Source: Tamarix chinensis (Eukaryota > Streptophyta > Magnoliopsida > Caryophyllales > Tamaricaceae). Taken from it: DNA of 64,000 nt. Within the stretch, counting starts at the first letter, position 1. Each line of letters starts with the position of its first letter. The position numbers were made by a program, and so were the translations under genes. This document shows positions 47,801 to 58,445 of the stretch, piece after piece. The stretch spans positions 8,618,564-8,682,563 of the forward strand of contig CM060175.1 of the NCBI GenBank assembly GCA_030549775.1, read 5' to 3'. The notes below the pieces were generated by a model that worked only from the letters and a program-made list of their open reading frames with translations, ran no database searches and was not told the origin of the DNA.

Positions 47801-48382
47801 TTTAGAACGATACCCTTATTTACCAGTGCTACATTCGACAACAAGAGGGTTTAAATTGCGTGCCGGCTACGGTCGCACCAGCGCCCTTCAGCGTCTCCCT
47901 CCAGAGCCTGTGTGAAGGCTCTCTCTTCCGAGCCTGAGAAGGCTCCGCCTCTCTCTACGGCTTCTCTCTGCCGCTCGCCCCTCTCTGCTTTTATAATTTT
48001 TGTTTTTGCTGCGCCACGTCAGCCCTTACGACTGACTCTCGACCTTTTTCGTGTTCGGGGCCTGTGCTCCGTTTGGTTTTAATTTTGTTCCAGGCGTTTG
48101 GCCTTCGGCCTTCGGCCGTTGGTCCAAAGGTCTTATTTCTTTTTCTTTTTTTTTTTAATTTTTTTTAAAAACAATACCTGCAAAATAAAATTCAATAAAT
48201 ATTAATAAATAATATTTTATTATAAATTTACTTAATTTATATCATTTTAGCTCAAATAATAATTTTTATGTAATTTTTACCACTTAAGCATAAAACAATA
48301 ATTATTCCCCTATATTAGTTAAATAAACTACCAAAAACTAAGATTATAAGGGTATAAAATGTGTCAAAATATCAACTCATCA
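44824..48382 (-). repeat. 5' LTR of the gag-only element, split by an inverted solo LTR
   Basis: 44824-46078 plus 47886-48382 give 1752 bp, equal to the other LTR. The unfilled site is seen in that copy (TACGCGCCCTTCAGCG at 40859-40874). Confidence 0.92.
46079..47880 (+). mobile_element. Inverted solo LTR of the same family inside the 5' LTR
   Basis: It reads TGATGAGTTCGTATTTTGAC...CGGTCGCACCA on the plus strand, 1802 bp, between perfect GCGCC duplications (46074-46078, 47881-47885). The AT-rich ends match the host LTR closely. The central GC-rich promoter and leader part (46300-46790) is clearly diverged, with TATA-like ATTATAAAAAC at 46460. It is a different subfamily member reduced to a solo LTR. 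Confidence 0.92.
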
Positions 48383-48389
48383 CCTTCCC

Positions 48390-49330
48390 GCGCAACCCAA
48401 CCTTTTTTTTCTTTTCCCTCGTGTGGCCTAGCTCTCCACCGCCTGTCCTTCCTTTTTTCTTTTCTTCCCCTTTTCCATTGTCTTCAACCTCTCCCCTCCG
48501 ATTAGCTGACAAGCATGGTTGCTTCATAACCATGTCTCTCCCTCTCCCTTTACCTTCCCTCGACCTAACTTATAGGGCGTGCAGCTAGCACTGTCCTGTG
48601 TTGGTCCCCGCCCCTCTACATCCCCAACATCCCCATCTAACCCCATGCAACCTTGCCAAACTCCTTACCCTGCCCCCTACAAACCTACAACCTTGTAGGC
48701 CTGTACCGACTTGCCACTGCCGGTCGTCAACCACTTTCCCCTCCCACTCCCTTGTCCTCATTCCCCCTTATATTCTTCTCCTCTTTCGAGCCTATAAAAT
48801 CTCTCCTACACGCTCCTTCTACTCTCTTTTCCTCTGCCTAGAAATTCCCTTATATTTCTCTCCTGCCGCAGTTGTGACGCCTTACCGCCATATAAACTGT
48901 CACCCACTCTCTTCCTCGCACCACCCTCTACCAAACGTGACCCTTCCTTGCCTCTAACTCTCCCTCCTCTGCTCTCCCCACTTTTGCAAAGTGGGCAACT
49001 CTTTTGTACCCTTCCCCACCCTTTGCAAAGCCCTATGCCGCCACCATCGCCACAACCACCACCACCTCCACTACCTCCCTCTCTGGCCAGAAATCCTCCC
49101 TCTACCTCCCTATACCATCCCTTCCCTTTTTCTCCCCTCCTTCCTCCTCTTTCCCTTTCCTCCACTTTTAACCACCACCACCGCCGCCACTTGCACCATT
49201 ATCATGGCACTCCACCACCACCACTACAACCACCTTTGACCTAAGAACCCTACCACCCAACAAAACACCACTTCTCTTCCATTTTCCAACCCCAAATCAT
49301 CACCACCTCCACCACCCTTGTACTGTCGCG
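48390..49330 (+). other. Pyrimidine-rich leader of LTR-C with TATA box
   Basis: C/T-rich sequence as in the other giant LTRs. TATAAAAT at 48793-48800 is the candidate promoter. ORFs in this block follow composition only. Confidence 0.5.
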
Positions 49331-49838
49331 GCCACCCTAGTTGTTACATACTCTCTAGTTGTGCCCTAACCATTTTTATAGGTGAACCAAACTCTTCCTA
49401 TAAGGAAGTGTAGGATTCATGCTCCAAGTCGTGTCCTATTAGGTAAGGACGTGGTTAAGGCTAAATTGTATGTTTTATGTGTTCATGGATGTTTTGATAT
49501 GTGTTATGTACTATATGTGAGTATGGACTAAAATATGTGTAGTACAGCTTGCTTTTCATGGATCTAAGGTAAGTTATGTATGTGTGTATGATATGTGTGA
49601 TATGGGTGATATGAATTATATTTTATAACATGCTCTTATGTATAGTTTCTATAATATGATATGTATACTACGAGGCCTTAGGTGGTATGATGAGTTTATA
49701 TGGAGCTAAAATAAATAAAGAGGGTGGAGTGATTAGGGAGAAGTTAGGAAAAACCTAAGTACCTTATGATCCATGGGTGACAAAATAAAGGGACAATAAT
49801 AATAAAATGAAGAGTTGGAGTAAATATTGCATGGGAAG

Positions 49839-50531
49839 TAGGGATGTTCACGTTATCCAATATTTGCTTATTTGATCTGATATCCAAAGTGATCTAATCT
49901 GAAAAAACAAATAACCGATCTAATTTGTTTTTCAAATCAAATATCGGATCTGGTCAATGAAAAGTCAAATAAACTAAATATATGATCTCACAAATACAAA
50001 TAATATATTATCCGAAGAAAAATATTTATATATATTCATATATTTTTTTATTTTATATATAATTGTATATAAATAAATTTAGATGTGTGTGTTTGTATAA
50101 TTTTTACTTACTTTATTTATTATTTGAGGCAAAATTTAATTTAGTTGAAATTATATTTTTAACATAATCACTTTTTAGATATTTATAAAAACAAAAACGC
50201 TTTACGTACCAATAGACTCCATCCACCCCTTCCTTATTTTAGTTTTAATATCGGATATTTTTTTAGCAAGTCTGATATTTGTTAAGCAAATCGGATATTT
50301 GTTTGGTAAATCAGATAGTATCTTATGATGTGGTGATTTTTTTATATTTAAAATTTTATTCGGATAATATTGGTTATATTTGATATATGATCTAAAAATT
50401 CGGATATCCGATCTTTCAGATATCCGAAGTTTCAAATCAAATATCAAATATCATTTTTGGATATCCAAAATTTTAGATATCCGACAATCAAATATCCGAA
50501 ATATCAGATATTTGATCTGTAAACAGCTCTA
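49839..50531. mobile_element. hAT-like non-autonomous element, copy 2
   Basis: It begins TAGGGATGTTCACGTTATCC and ends GTAAACAGCTCTA. Flanking 8-bp duplications ATGGGAAG (49831-49838) and ATGGGCAG (50532-50539) differ at one base, as expected of an old hAT insertion. The interior has repeated ATATCCGAT motifs and is homologous to 27591-28314. Confidence 0.85.
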
Positions 50532-51324
50532 ATGGGCAGTGTGAGGCTTATATGGGGGTGGTCAACAGTTGCATGGGGGTAAAGTTTACATGGAAAAAGG
50601 TGGTTTAAGGTTTAAGTATGTGAGGGAAGAGTATTTTGGGTGATTGGAGTTTATGGGTGAAAAATAATAAGTGGGTTGGTAGAGGTGTGCATGGGGGCTT
50701 AACTAGGGTTTGAAGGAAAAACCTTAAGTAGGGGAGTGTGTGAAAGGGTTGATGGTGAGTGGTTGGGTTTAGGGTTGAGACTAGGAGGGTATCTTATTAA
50801 GGGGGATGAGTTAAGTGGAAAGGAGGGTGGAGTGTATGAGCGAAGGGATGGTGTAAAAGAAAGGCGGAGTACTAGGGTTCAGGGTGGCCAACTAGGGTTT
50901 ATGATCACATGTGGAGGATGGGAAGTAAGGTTGTGATGATTGGATGTGGGTTGAGTGCAGTAATGGTGTTGGAAACAAAGGGGAGCATGGTCCATGTATG
51001 ATAAGGAGAGGTTAGGGCCGTATAGGCCAGATTAGGGTTTCTAAGGGAAACTCTAGTAAGCGATGGTGAGCTAAAGTAGAGAGATGGAAAAAAGGGCCTT
51101 GAACCATATGTGCGAAGGTTTGGATTTCATGGTGAGTAAAGGAAAAGGTGAGGAAGAAGCCTTGGAGTCCTAGAGTGTGTAGAGGTCCTAAGATATGGGA
51201 TGGGGCTATTTAAGGGGGTCTAAGGTGAAAGGGTGAGAATGGGAAGTCTAGTAAGAAGGTAATTGTTGAATAAGACTTGAATAAGACGCTAACCATTTAA
51301 AGTGGAAGACTATTGAGTCAGGTC

Positions 51325-51455
51325 TAGACCGATCCACCAGCAAGAATAGTGGCCAGGTACATTTTTCCTTGAAAACCGATCCATTAGCGAATAATAGTGA
51401 CCCGATGCATTATACCTTAGATATTTTTGATCCATCGGCTATAATAGTGAGGGAT
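51325..51455 (+). repeat. Sub-repeat cluster 1 of LTR-C
   Basis: Three diverged units (GATCCACCAG, AATAGTGG; GATCCATTAG, AATAATAGTG; GATCCATCGG, ATAATAGTG). The second cluster of the same LTR is at 59150-59285, on the other side of LTR-A2. Confidence 0.82.
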
Positions 51456-52648
51456 CTCGAGTTCAGTAAACCAAACCTTAACTGATAATTAGTCATAGAA
51501 AAAAAATACTAAACACTTATAGTGGAACACTATAATCTCCCGAAATTTTAAAAACCTGAAATTTAATAAATAGCTTTTATTTAGGATAAATTAGCTTTTA
51601 CAATTATTTAATTTAATTATTTTATGGATTTTTGAGTATATAAATTTGGATAGAAATATTTGATAAATTAAAATAAATATTTTATTATTTTATCATACTC
51701 CTTTTATTTAAATAATTTTTATCAAACTAATATTTTACTAAAATTATCCTTTTTAAGCCCATATATATAATTATATTAAATTAAATTATTAAATTAATTT
51801 ATTATCAAAAATTTTACATCCTATTATTTTATAAATTAAATTATTTTAAATTCTCCCATTTTCCTTTTCCTTTTTTTCCCCTTTCCTTCTCCTTTTTTTT
51901 CCTCCTTTTTCTTCCTTTCTTTCTTTTTTCCTTTTTTACTCCTTTGGGCCGCCCCCACCAGGCCTGCTCCCTTCTCCCCCTATGCCTGGGCCCCTAGCCC
52001 ATCTCCCCTCTCCCTGCCATATCTCCTTCTCCCCGGCCCAGCAACCTAGGCCAAACCCCTTCTTTTCTTTCTTTCCTTTCTCCCCCTGGATTGGGCCAAC
52101 CCAACTCTTTTTTTTTCCTTTCCCCTACGCCGGCCTGCTCCCCTTACTTTCTTCCTCCTTCTTCTGCCTCGATCTAGCTTCCCTGACCTGTCTTCATTGA
52201 CTAGGTATGCCACCTCGGGCACGCCGACCACCGCCCTACTACCACCACCTGCCACCATTACAACCCTCCCTCTCTCCCTCTCTCTCTCCCCCGTCCTTTT
52301 TTTCACAATTTTGGACCCAATCTACCATGCACTCCCTCTCACTCATGGCCTCCATTTCCCTTCTTCCCCTACCTCTCCCTGCCACCCTACCACCTCATTG
52401 CCACCGACCGACCACCTATCTCCCTATCCTCCCTCTTCTTTTTCTTCTCCTCTTCAACCCTTTTCCTTCCCCATTTTTCAATCCCCATACCTTCCCCGAT
52501 CTCCCTCTTCTCCCTTTTCTTCTCCTTCCATTTTCACCTCGGTTTTGGATTCGCCACTTCCTCCGCCTCACCAACCACCTAAACCACCTTCTGCACCCTT
52601 CTACTCCCACCTTGCACCTCCACAACACCACCCAAGCCACCCCGCAGC

Positions 52649-54658
52649 TAGGGCTGTTGACGAACCAAATCAAGCCGAACCTTCTCTGGCTTGATTTGGC
52701 TCGTTATTTTTCGTATGGCTCAAGTTCGGCTCGAGCTTGAATCGAGTCAAGTATTTGAGGCTTGAGTTCGGCTCGAAAAAAGCTCGTGAGTTATTCAACT
52801 AGGTTTTGTTTAATGAAAATGAACCAAATCGGCTCGGTTCGTTAGGCTTGGCTCGTGGCTCGATTTGTGGCTCGGTTTGGCTTGGTTCGTTTTAATTTTA
52901 AACAAGCCAAACCGGCTCGATTTGGTCAGCTCGATTCGAGCTCGATTTGGTCGGCTCGATTTGTTCGGCTCGTTTATTAGAAAATTTAGCCGATTAAACC
53001 TGCTACCTTAGGACGGGATTTATTGGCAATACCATTACAGATTCCGAATCAGAAATAAATAAAGCATAGATTTATTCAACAAATTTAATAATAAACATCA
53101 ATAATAAAATATCGAGGACGGGATTTGATTTATTCCCTCGCAAACTCAAGCCATCTATGTTTATTATTGATAACTCAAGCCATCAAAAAAATTTAATGCA
53201 CTATACCTCACAATACACGTAAAATAGAGTTATGTTAAAGCTTGTATATGGTCGGTTTTCAAGCGGGATTGGGGAATAGAGGACGGGACTCGCGACCGGA
53301 GAAGACTACATTGTAGTGGTGGTCCTGGTGGAGGGGAGACGCTGTGAGGCTGTCACTTGAGGTCGGAGAGGGAGAGGGAGACCCGATGAGGAGGGCAGAG
53401 GGCTCGAGCCGCTCGAGATCTGCAGATCTGGAGGGCGTCGCTGGCCTGGCTCGCTGCGCCTGCGGGAGCGGGACCTGCCGCTGCGTGCTCAACTGCGTTG
53501 CTCGTGTCGGGCCTGTGTCGTGCCTGTGCCGCTGTGCCTGTGCGTGAGCGGTGGCCGGTGAGCCTGTGCCCTGTGCCGTGCGTCATCTTCGACTCTTCGC
53601 CTGGTAGAGTGATTCGCCCGCTCCCCGCTGTGCCTTTGCGTGAGCAATGCTGTGCCTGTACGTCTCGTCTTAGCCTGGTAGTGGTAGAGGTCGGGGTCGG
53701 GGTCGAAGTCCTTGGGGACTCGAGAGTCGGGGGGAGTGGGAGTGTGGGACTGGCCGATTGGGGGTCGGGGAGTCTGGTTCTGGTTTGGTGAGTGGTGACT
53801 GGGGAGTGGGGAGTGGGGACTATGGGGAGTGGGGACGAGATTTGGGAAGAGTTCAAAAAAAAAAACCCCGCTGACTGTTGTTGAAAGCCTGAAAACTCCG
53901 CCGGTGAGCCTGTGCCCTGTGCCGTGCTTCATCTTCGACTCTTCGCCTGGTAGAGTGATTCGCCCGCTCCCCGCTGTGCCTTTGCGTGAGCAGTGCTGTG
54001 CCTATGCGTCTCGTCTTAGCCTGGTAGTGGTAGAGGTCGGGGTCGGGGTCGAAGTCCTTGGGGACTCGAGAGTCGGGGGGAGTGGGAGTGTGGGACTGGC
54101 CGATTGGGGGTCGAGGAGTCTGGTTCTGGTTTGGTGAGTGGTGACTGGGGAGTGGGGACTGTGGGGAGTGGGGACGAGATTCGGGAAGAATTCAAAAAAA
54201 ACCCCCCGCTGACTACTATTGAAAGCCTGAAAGCCCCGCCCGGTTCGTCGAAGAGACCCCCCGCCGGCCCGCCCTGCCCGGTTCCACCAATCCAGCGGTC
54301 CAGCCGGTTAAATTATGAAAATTATTTTTAGTAAAAAAAAGACTTATAAGAATTATTTTTATTAAAAAAAGACTTAAATTATGAGAATTATTTGTAAAAA
54401 AATAATTAATTCTTTTTAACTTTATTTTATATTTGTATATATTCTCAAAACTTATTTGATAAACGAGCAAACGAGCTGAATTCGAGTCGGGTTCGAATCA
54501 AGCCGATTTGCGAGCTAATGAGCCGAGTCAACCTAGGCTTGAGTTTGGCTCGTTAAATAAACGAGCCTAAGATCGAGGCTTGGATTTGATTTTTTTATCT
54601 AATCAAGCGAGCTGAGTCGAGCTGGCTCGCGAGCCGGCTTGATTTGTCAACAACCCTG
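52649..54658. mobile_element. hAT-like element of 2.0 kb with GGCTCG repeats
   Basis: Termini TAGGGCTGTTGACGAA and, inverted, CAGGGTTGTTGACAAATC, both followed inward by CAAGCCG. Flanking CCCGCAGC (52641-52648) and CCCGCAAC (54659-54666) match 7 of 8. Subterminal regions are rich in GGCTCGATTTGG. The GC-rich middle has ORFs on both strands but no recognisable transposase, so it is non-autonomous. Confidence 0.85.
53555..54244. repeat. 346-bp tandem duplication inside the hAT-like element
   Basis: CCGGTGAGCCTGTGCCCTGT recurs at 53555 and 53901. The two units are almost identical, so the duplication is young relative to the element. ORFs 53498-53791 and 53829-54137 are the same frame repeated and resemble no known protein. 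Confidence 0.9.
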
Positions 54659-55779
54659 CCCGCAACTCCTTCTTCCTTCCCCATCTTTTTGCTCCCCTTT
54701 TTCTCCCTTCTCGGAAACACCCTTGCAACCCCTCCGTCCGACCGCTTCTACCACCACCCAAACCACCAGTCAACTCCCTACAACCTCCACTACCACCCCA
54801 CACCTCCTTTTGCTGAAAACAACCCTTGAACCCCTTCATTTTCCTCATCTCTTTTCCTTCCTTCTCAGCCCTGTCCACTCCTACAACCCACTTTGCCACC
54901 TCGCCGCCGCTGCCTCTATAGCCCTTGGCCGCCAAAAACCCATCCCCAGCCTCCACCTACACCTCCTCTTCACTCCTGCACCCTTCCCTTTCCTCCAATC
55001 CTCCCCCATCTACCTTCTTTCCTAGCCTAAAGACCCCAACCCAAAAATAGCCATTATTCCTCTCCTTCACCCCCTTTGAGGCTTCCTCCTTTTTATTTTG
55101 CATGCAGCTCATGCTGCATGAGTAGGATGAGCTGCTGCATGCCGTAGTATTTTAGTACAAAATTTTTAAGGTATAATAGCACATTTAAGTTAATTATTTC
55201 ATTAATTAAGTATTATAAAATCTTATGCTTTGTTTTTCTCATTTCTAATATAATAAGTATTGATATTATTTTTAGGTATTGGTTTTGCTAATCAAAGCTT
55301 GAATCTTTAACTTGGATACCGATAAGGTTCGATTTTTGCTGGAATTAAGGTAATCGTTAAACTCCACTTAAACGCATGGATAAACGTATGTTAGCATATT
55401 AGGATTTTTAATATGTTATTATGCTTGATATTTGTTGTTTAATATAATATATATATTTGCTTGTATTGATTGATAAAAAGGGAAAGTATGCTAGTTTATA
55501 TGCCAAGTGTGGAAATGTTGCTTAATGGAAGAGTTTGATTATTAATGAAAGTGTTAAGTACTCATCCATGTTATATTATGTAATTGTGACCATTTATGGA
55601 TGAATAATATTATTGTGAGCCCTAGGGGCATTTTAGTATTATATCTTGTGTAAGAATGTGGCCTAATATATGTGGGTGATGAGGAGTATTATGCGAAATA
55701 TAATAATTGGTGGAATTTGGATGAGGAGAGTGGTGTATTAATATTAATATTCATGTAGTGACGATAACTTAATAAAAGT

Positions 55780-57400
55780 GGTATAATAAAAGGGTAAAAT
55801 GGTAAATTTGTAAGAAAAGGGCAATATGGTAATTTTAGAGAAGAAGGAGAAAATGGTAAATTGTAAGTAAAAGGGTATTATGGCAATTTTGGAAGTAAAA
55901 AAGGAAAATGGTAATTAGGGATGTAAACGGGGCGGGTTCGGGTCGGGTATACCATATCCGTATCCGTACCCGATAAGAAAATCCGTACCCGAATCCGTAC
56001 CCGTACCCGAACGGATATCCGTTGACATATCCGTATCCGTATCCGTTGGATATCCATTATCCGACGGATTATCCGTTTATCCGTTAATGGATATTGTCCA
56101 ACGGATAAATCCATTATCCGACGGATAAACCCATTTATAGTTAAGCCAAATGACAATTTTAACCTTAATTTATACTATATTTATTTTAAAATTAAGGGTA
56201 AAAGGGTAATTATATATCGGGTAAACGGGTACGGATATGGATACGGGTATGGTTACGAGTACGGGTATGGATATCCCATACCCATATCCGTACCCGAACC
56301 CGACGGGTATTTTTTTCTATCCTCCATATCCGTATCCATATCCGTTTATCCATATCCGTTTAAGTATCCGCCGGATAAAATCCGTTAGGTTTCGGGTAAT
56401 ACCCGCCCCGTTTACATCCCTAATGGTAATTTTATAAGTAAAGGGGTATTATGGTAATTTTGGGAGTAAAGGGTAAAGTGGTAATTTTGGAAGTAAAGGG
56501 GGGGTAATATGATAATTTTATAATTAAAGGAAAAAATGGTAATTTTGTAAGTAAGGGGTAAAATGGTAACTTTATAAATAAAAGGACATTATAGTAATTT
56601 GGAAATATGGGGTAGAAGGGTAATTTTGTAAATAAAAGGATATTATAGTAAACTTGGGAGTAAGGGGTACCTTGGTAATTATGATAACGACGAAAGATAA
56701 TTTGATAATTAAATTATGATTATAGAAAGGAAATTGGATATTTATGATAATAGAGAAGGGTAACTTGGTAAATTAACCAACAAAAGGGTATTATGGTAAT
56801 TTTAATAATGGAGAAGGGTAAATTAATAATTATAATAATGGAGAAGGGTAAAATGGTAATTATAATAATTGAAAAGGGGTAAAATGGCAATTATAATAAT
56901 TGAGAAGGGTAAAATGGTAATTATGATAATGATGAAGGGTAATTTGGTAATTTATCCAACTAAAGGGGCAATTCGGTAATTATGATAATGGAGAAGGAAA
57001 ATTTAGTAATTTAACCGACTAAAGGGTAAAATGGTAATTATTTAACCAACTAAAGGGGCAAATTAATAACCATGATAATGAAGAAGGGTAATTTAGTAAT
57101 TTATCCAACTTAAGGGCAAATTAGTAATTATAACAAAGGAGAAGGGCAATTCGGTAATCTAACCTATAAAATGGGAAATATGATAAGTGTAACAATTATG
57201 AAGGGGTGAATGGTGACCTAAAAAGCGTAGGAGATAACATAGTAACCTGAACCGAGCAAGGAGTAATTTGGTAATTATGTAACCTGAAGGGTAATATGGT
57301 AAATTGGCAAGTAAGGAAAGGATAGCTTAATAACTATACAAGTAAGGGGTAAATCAGTAATTCATATCTAATATGTTGATGGGACACTGGAGATTCGTGA
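55780..57400. repeat. GGTAATTTTG minisatellite in LTR-A2
   Basis: Several dozen imperfect 20-45 bp units of the type AAGGGTAAAATGGTAATTT, interrupted by a MITE. Reverse-complement relatives (AAAATTACCAAAATGCCCC) fill 59960-61450 in the reverse-oriented LTR fragment, but LTR-A1 lacks this expansion. Confidence 0.88.
55916..56422. mobile_element. hAT-like MITE, long palindrome
   Basis: 507 bp between TAGGGATGTAAACGGGGCGG and its inverse, with perfect 8-bp duplications ATGGTAAT (55908-55915, 56423-56430). The interior is a long imperfect inverted repeat of ATCCGTATCCGTACCC-type motifs. There is no coding potential. Confidence 0.92.
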
Positions 57401-58069
57401 TAAGACTCAAGTAACACTGAATAGTAAGGTAAGAGTATTTAACAATTAGTAAGTATCACGAGAACAAATATTAAATCATAATTGGATGAGATTATAATGG
57501 CTTTAATGATTTCTCTATGTTATCTCGAATAACCGTATGAATATGAAATGCCTAATGATATCAGAATGATTGAAAGTGAATAAGTATCTGATTATTGTGT
57601 TTTTCGCGATCACCTTAATTAAGACACTAATATTTAAAGTGAAAGACCTCGAGATTGGGAATGGTGGCTCTTTAGGGGTCGCTACCCTAAAGATGTGGTT
57701 TAGCCCACAATTATTTTAGTATTTGCTGGTGTGCCTTTGTGCCCCATCCATACCCTATATCTTACTCTATCTAGCTCTACAGACCTATTTAGGGGGTAAG
57801 CATACTCATATATTATGTGTCCTTGTCGGTAGGGTACTGAGTACCCTTATGCACCAGTACGACCACGGTACCTTTGCGTCCCTAGGTTGATGATTGAAGG
57901 GTAGTGAGTAGCTTGTATACACCAGTACGATCGGTGTACCTTTGTGTCGCGGGTTTTTGATCTCCCGTCTGAGGCAAATAAATATAATTGTTGTGCTGAT
58001 TAAAAAAGGGAAAAAATTAATCATGAAAGTGAAAGATTAATGAGCCGGACCTAGTCTAATTATGATATT

Positions 58070-58445
58070 GAGTACCGATCCACTGGTTATAATAGTGTCC
58101 CAGGAGCGTGTTGCCCTAGCAAATGATTATGAGTACCGATCTACCGGATATAATAGTGGCCTAGGAGCATGTTGTCCTGGATGATGTTGATATATATTCC
58201 AATCCACCGGCAATAATAGTGGGGGTTTTGAGCTCAACAAAACCATTCGTGGATGTGAATAAAGTTATGGAAAAATACTAATCACTTATAGTGGAACATC
58301 ATGTGAGTCGGGGCCAGATCGATCCACCGGCTAATAATAGTGGCCAGGGGCATTTTTCCTTGCATGACCGGTCCACCGGTAAATAATAGTAACTAGGAGT
58401 GTTTTGCCCTACATGACCGGTCCACCGGCGAATAATAGTGGGGTT
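58070..58445 (+). repeat. CCACCGG...ATAATAGTGG sub-repeats, two clusters of three, LTR-A2
   Basis: Same units and spacer (ACTTATAGTGGAACATCATG) as in LTR-A1 at 24170-24565. Confidence 0.9.

Larger units (their letters stand above)
39613..48382 (-). mobile_element. Gag-only (TR-GAG-like) Ty3-type LTR element
   Basis: Two LTRs of about 1.75 kb (39613-41363, and 44824-48382 after removal of an inner insertion) flank a 3.46-kb interior with only a gag-like ORF. A perfect CCTTC duplication (39608-39612, 48383-48387) flanks the whole. There is no protease, RT or integrase, so it must have been mobilised in trans. The polypurine tract and gag style resemble Athila/TAT Ty3 elements (inference). Confidence 0.9.

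Noticed and set aside
52197..52740. 165- and 177-codon overlapping ORFs
   Set aside because: Both frames stay open through the same C/T-rich leader and run into the hAT-like element at 52649; not a gene.
53353..54137. ORFs of 100-167 codons on both strands
   Set aside because: GC-rich, low-stop DNA inside a non-autonomous hAT-like element; the plus-strand ORF is simply repeated by the 346-bp duplication.
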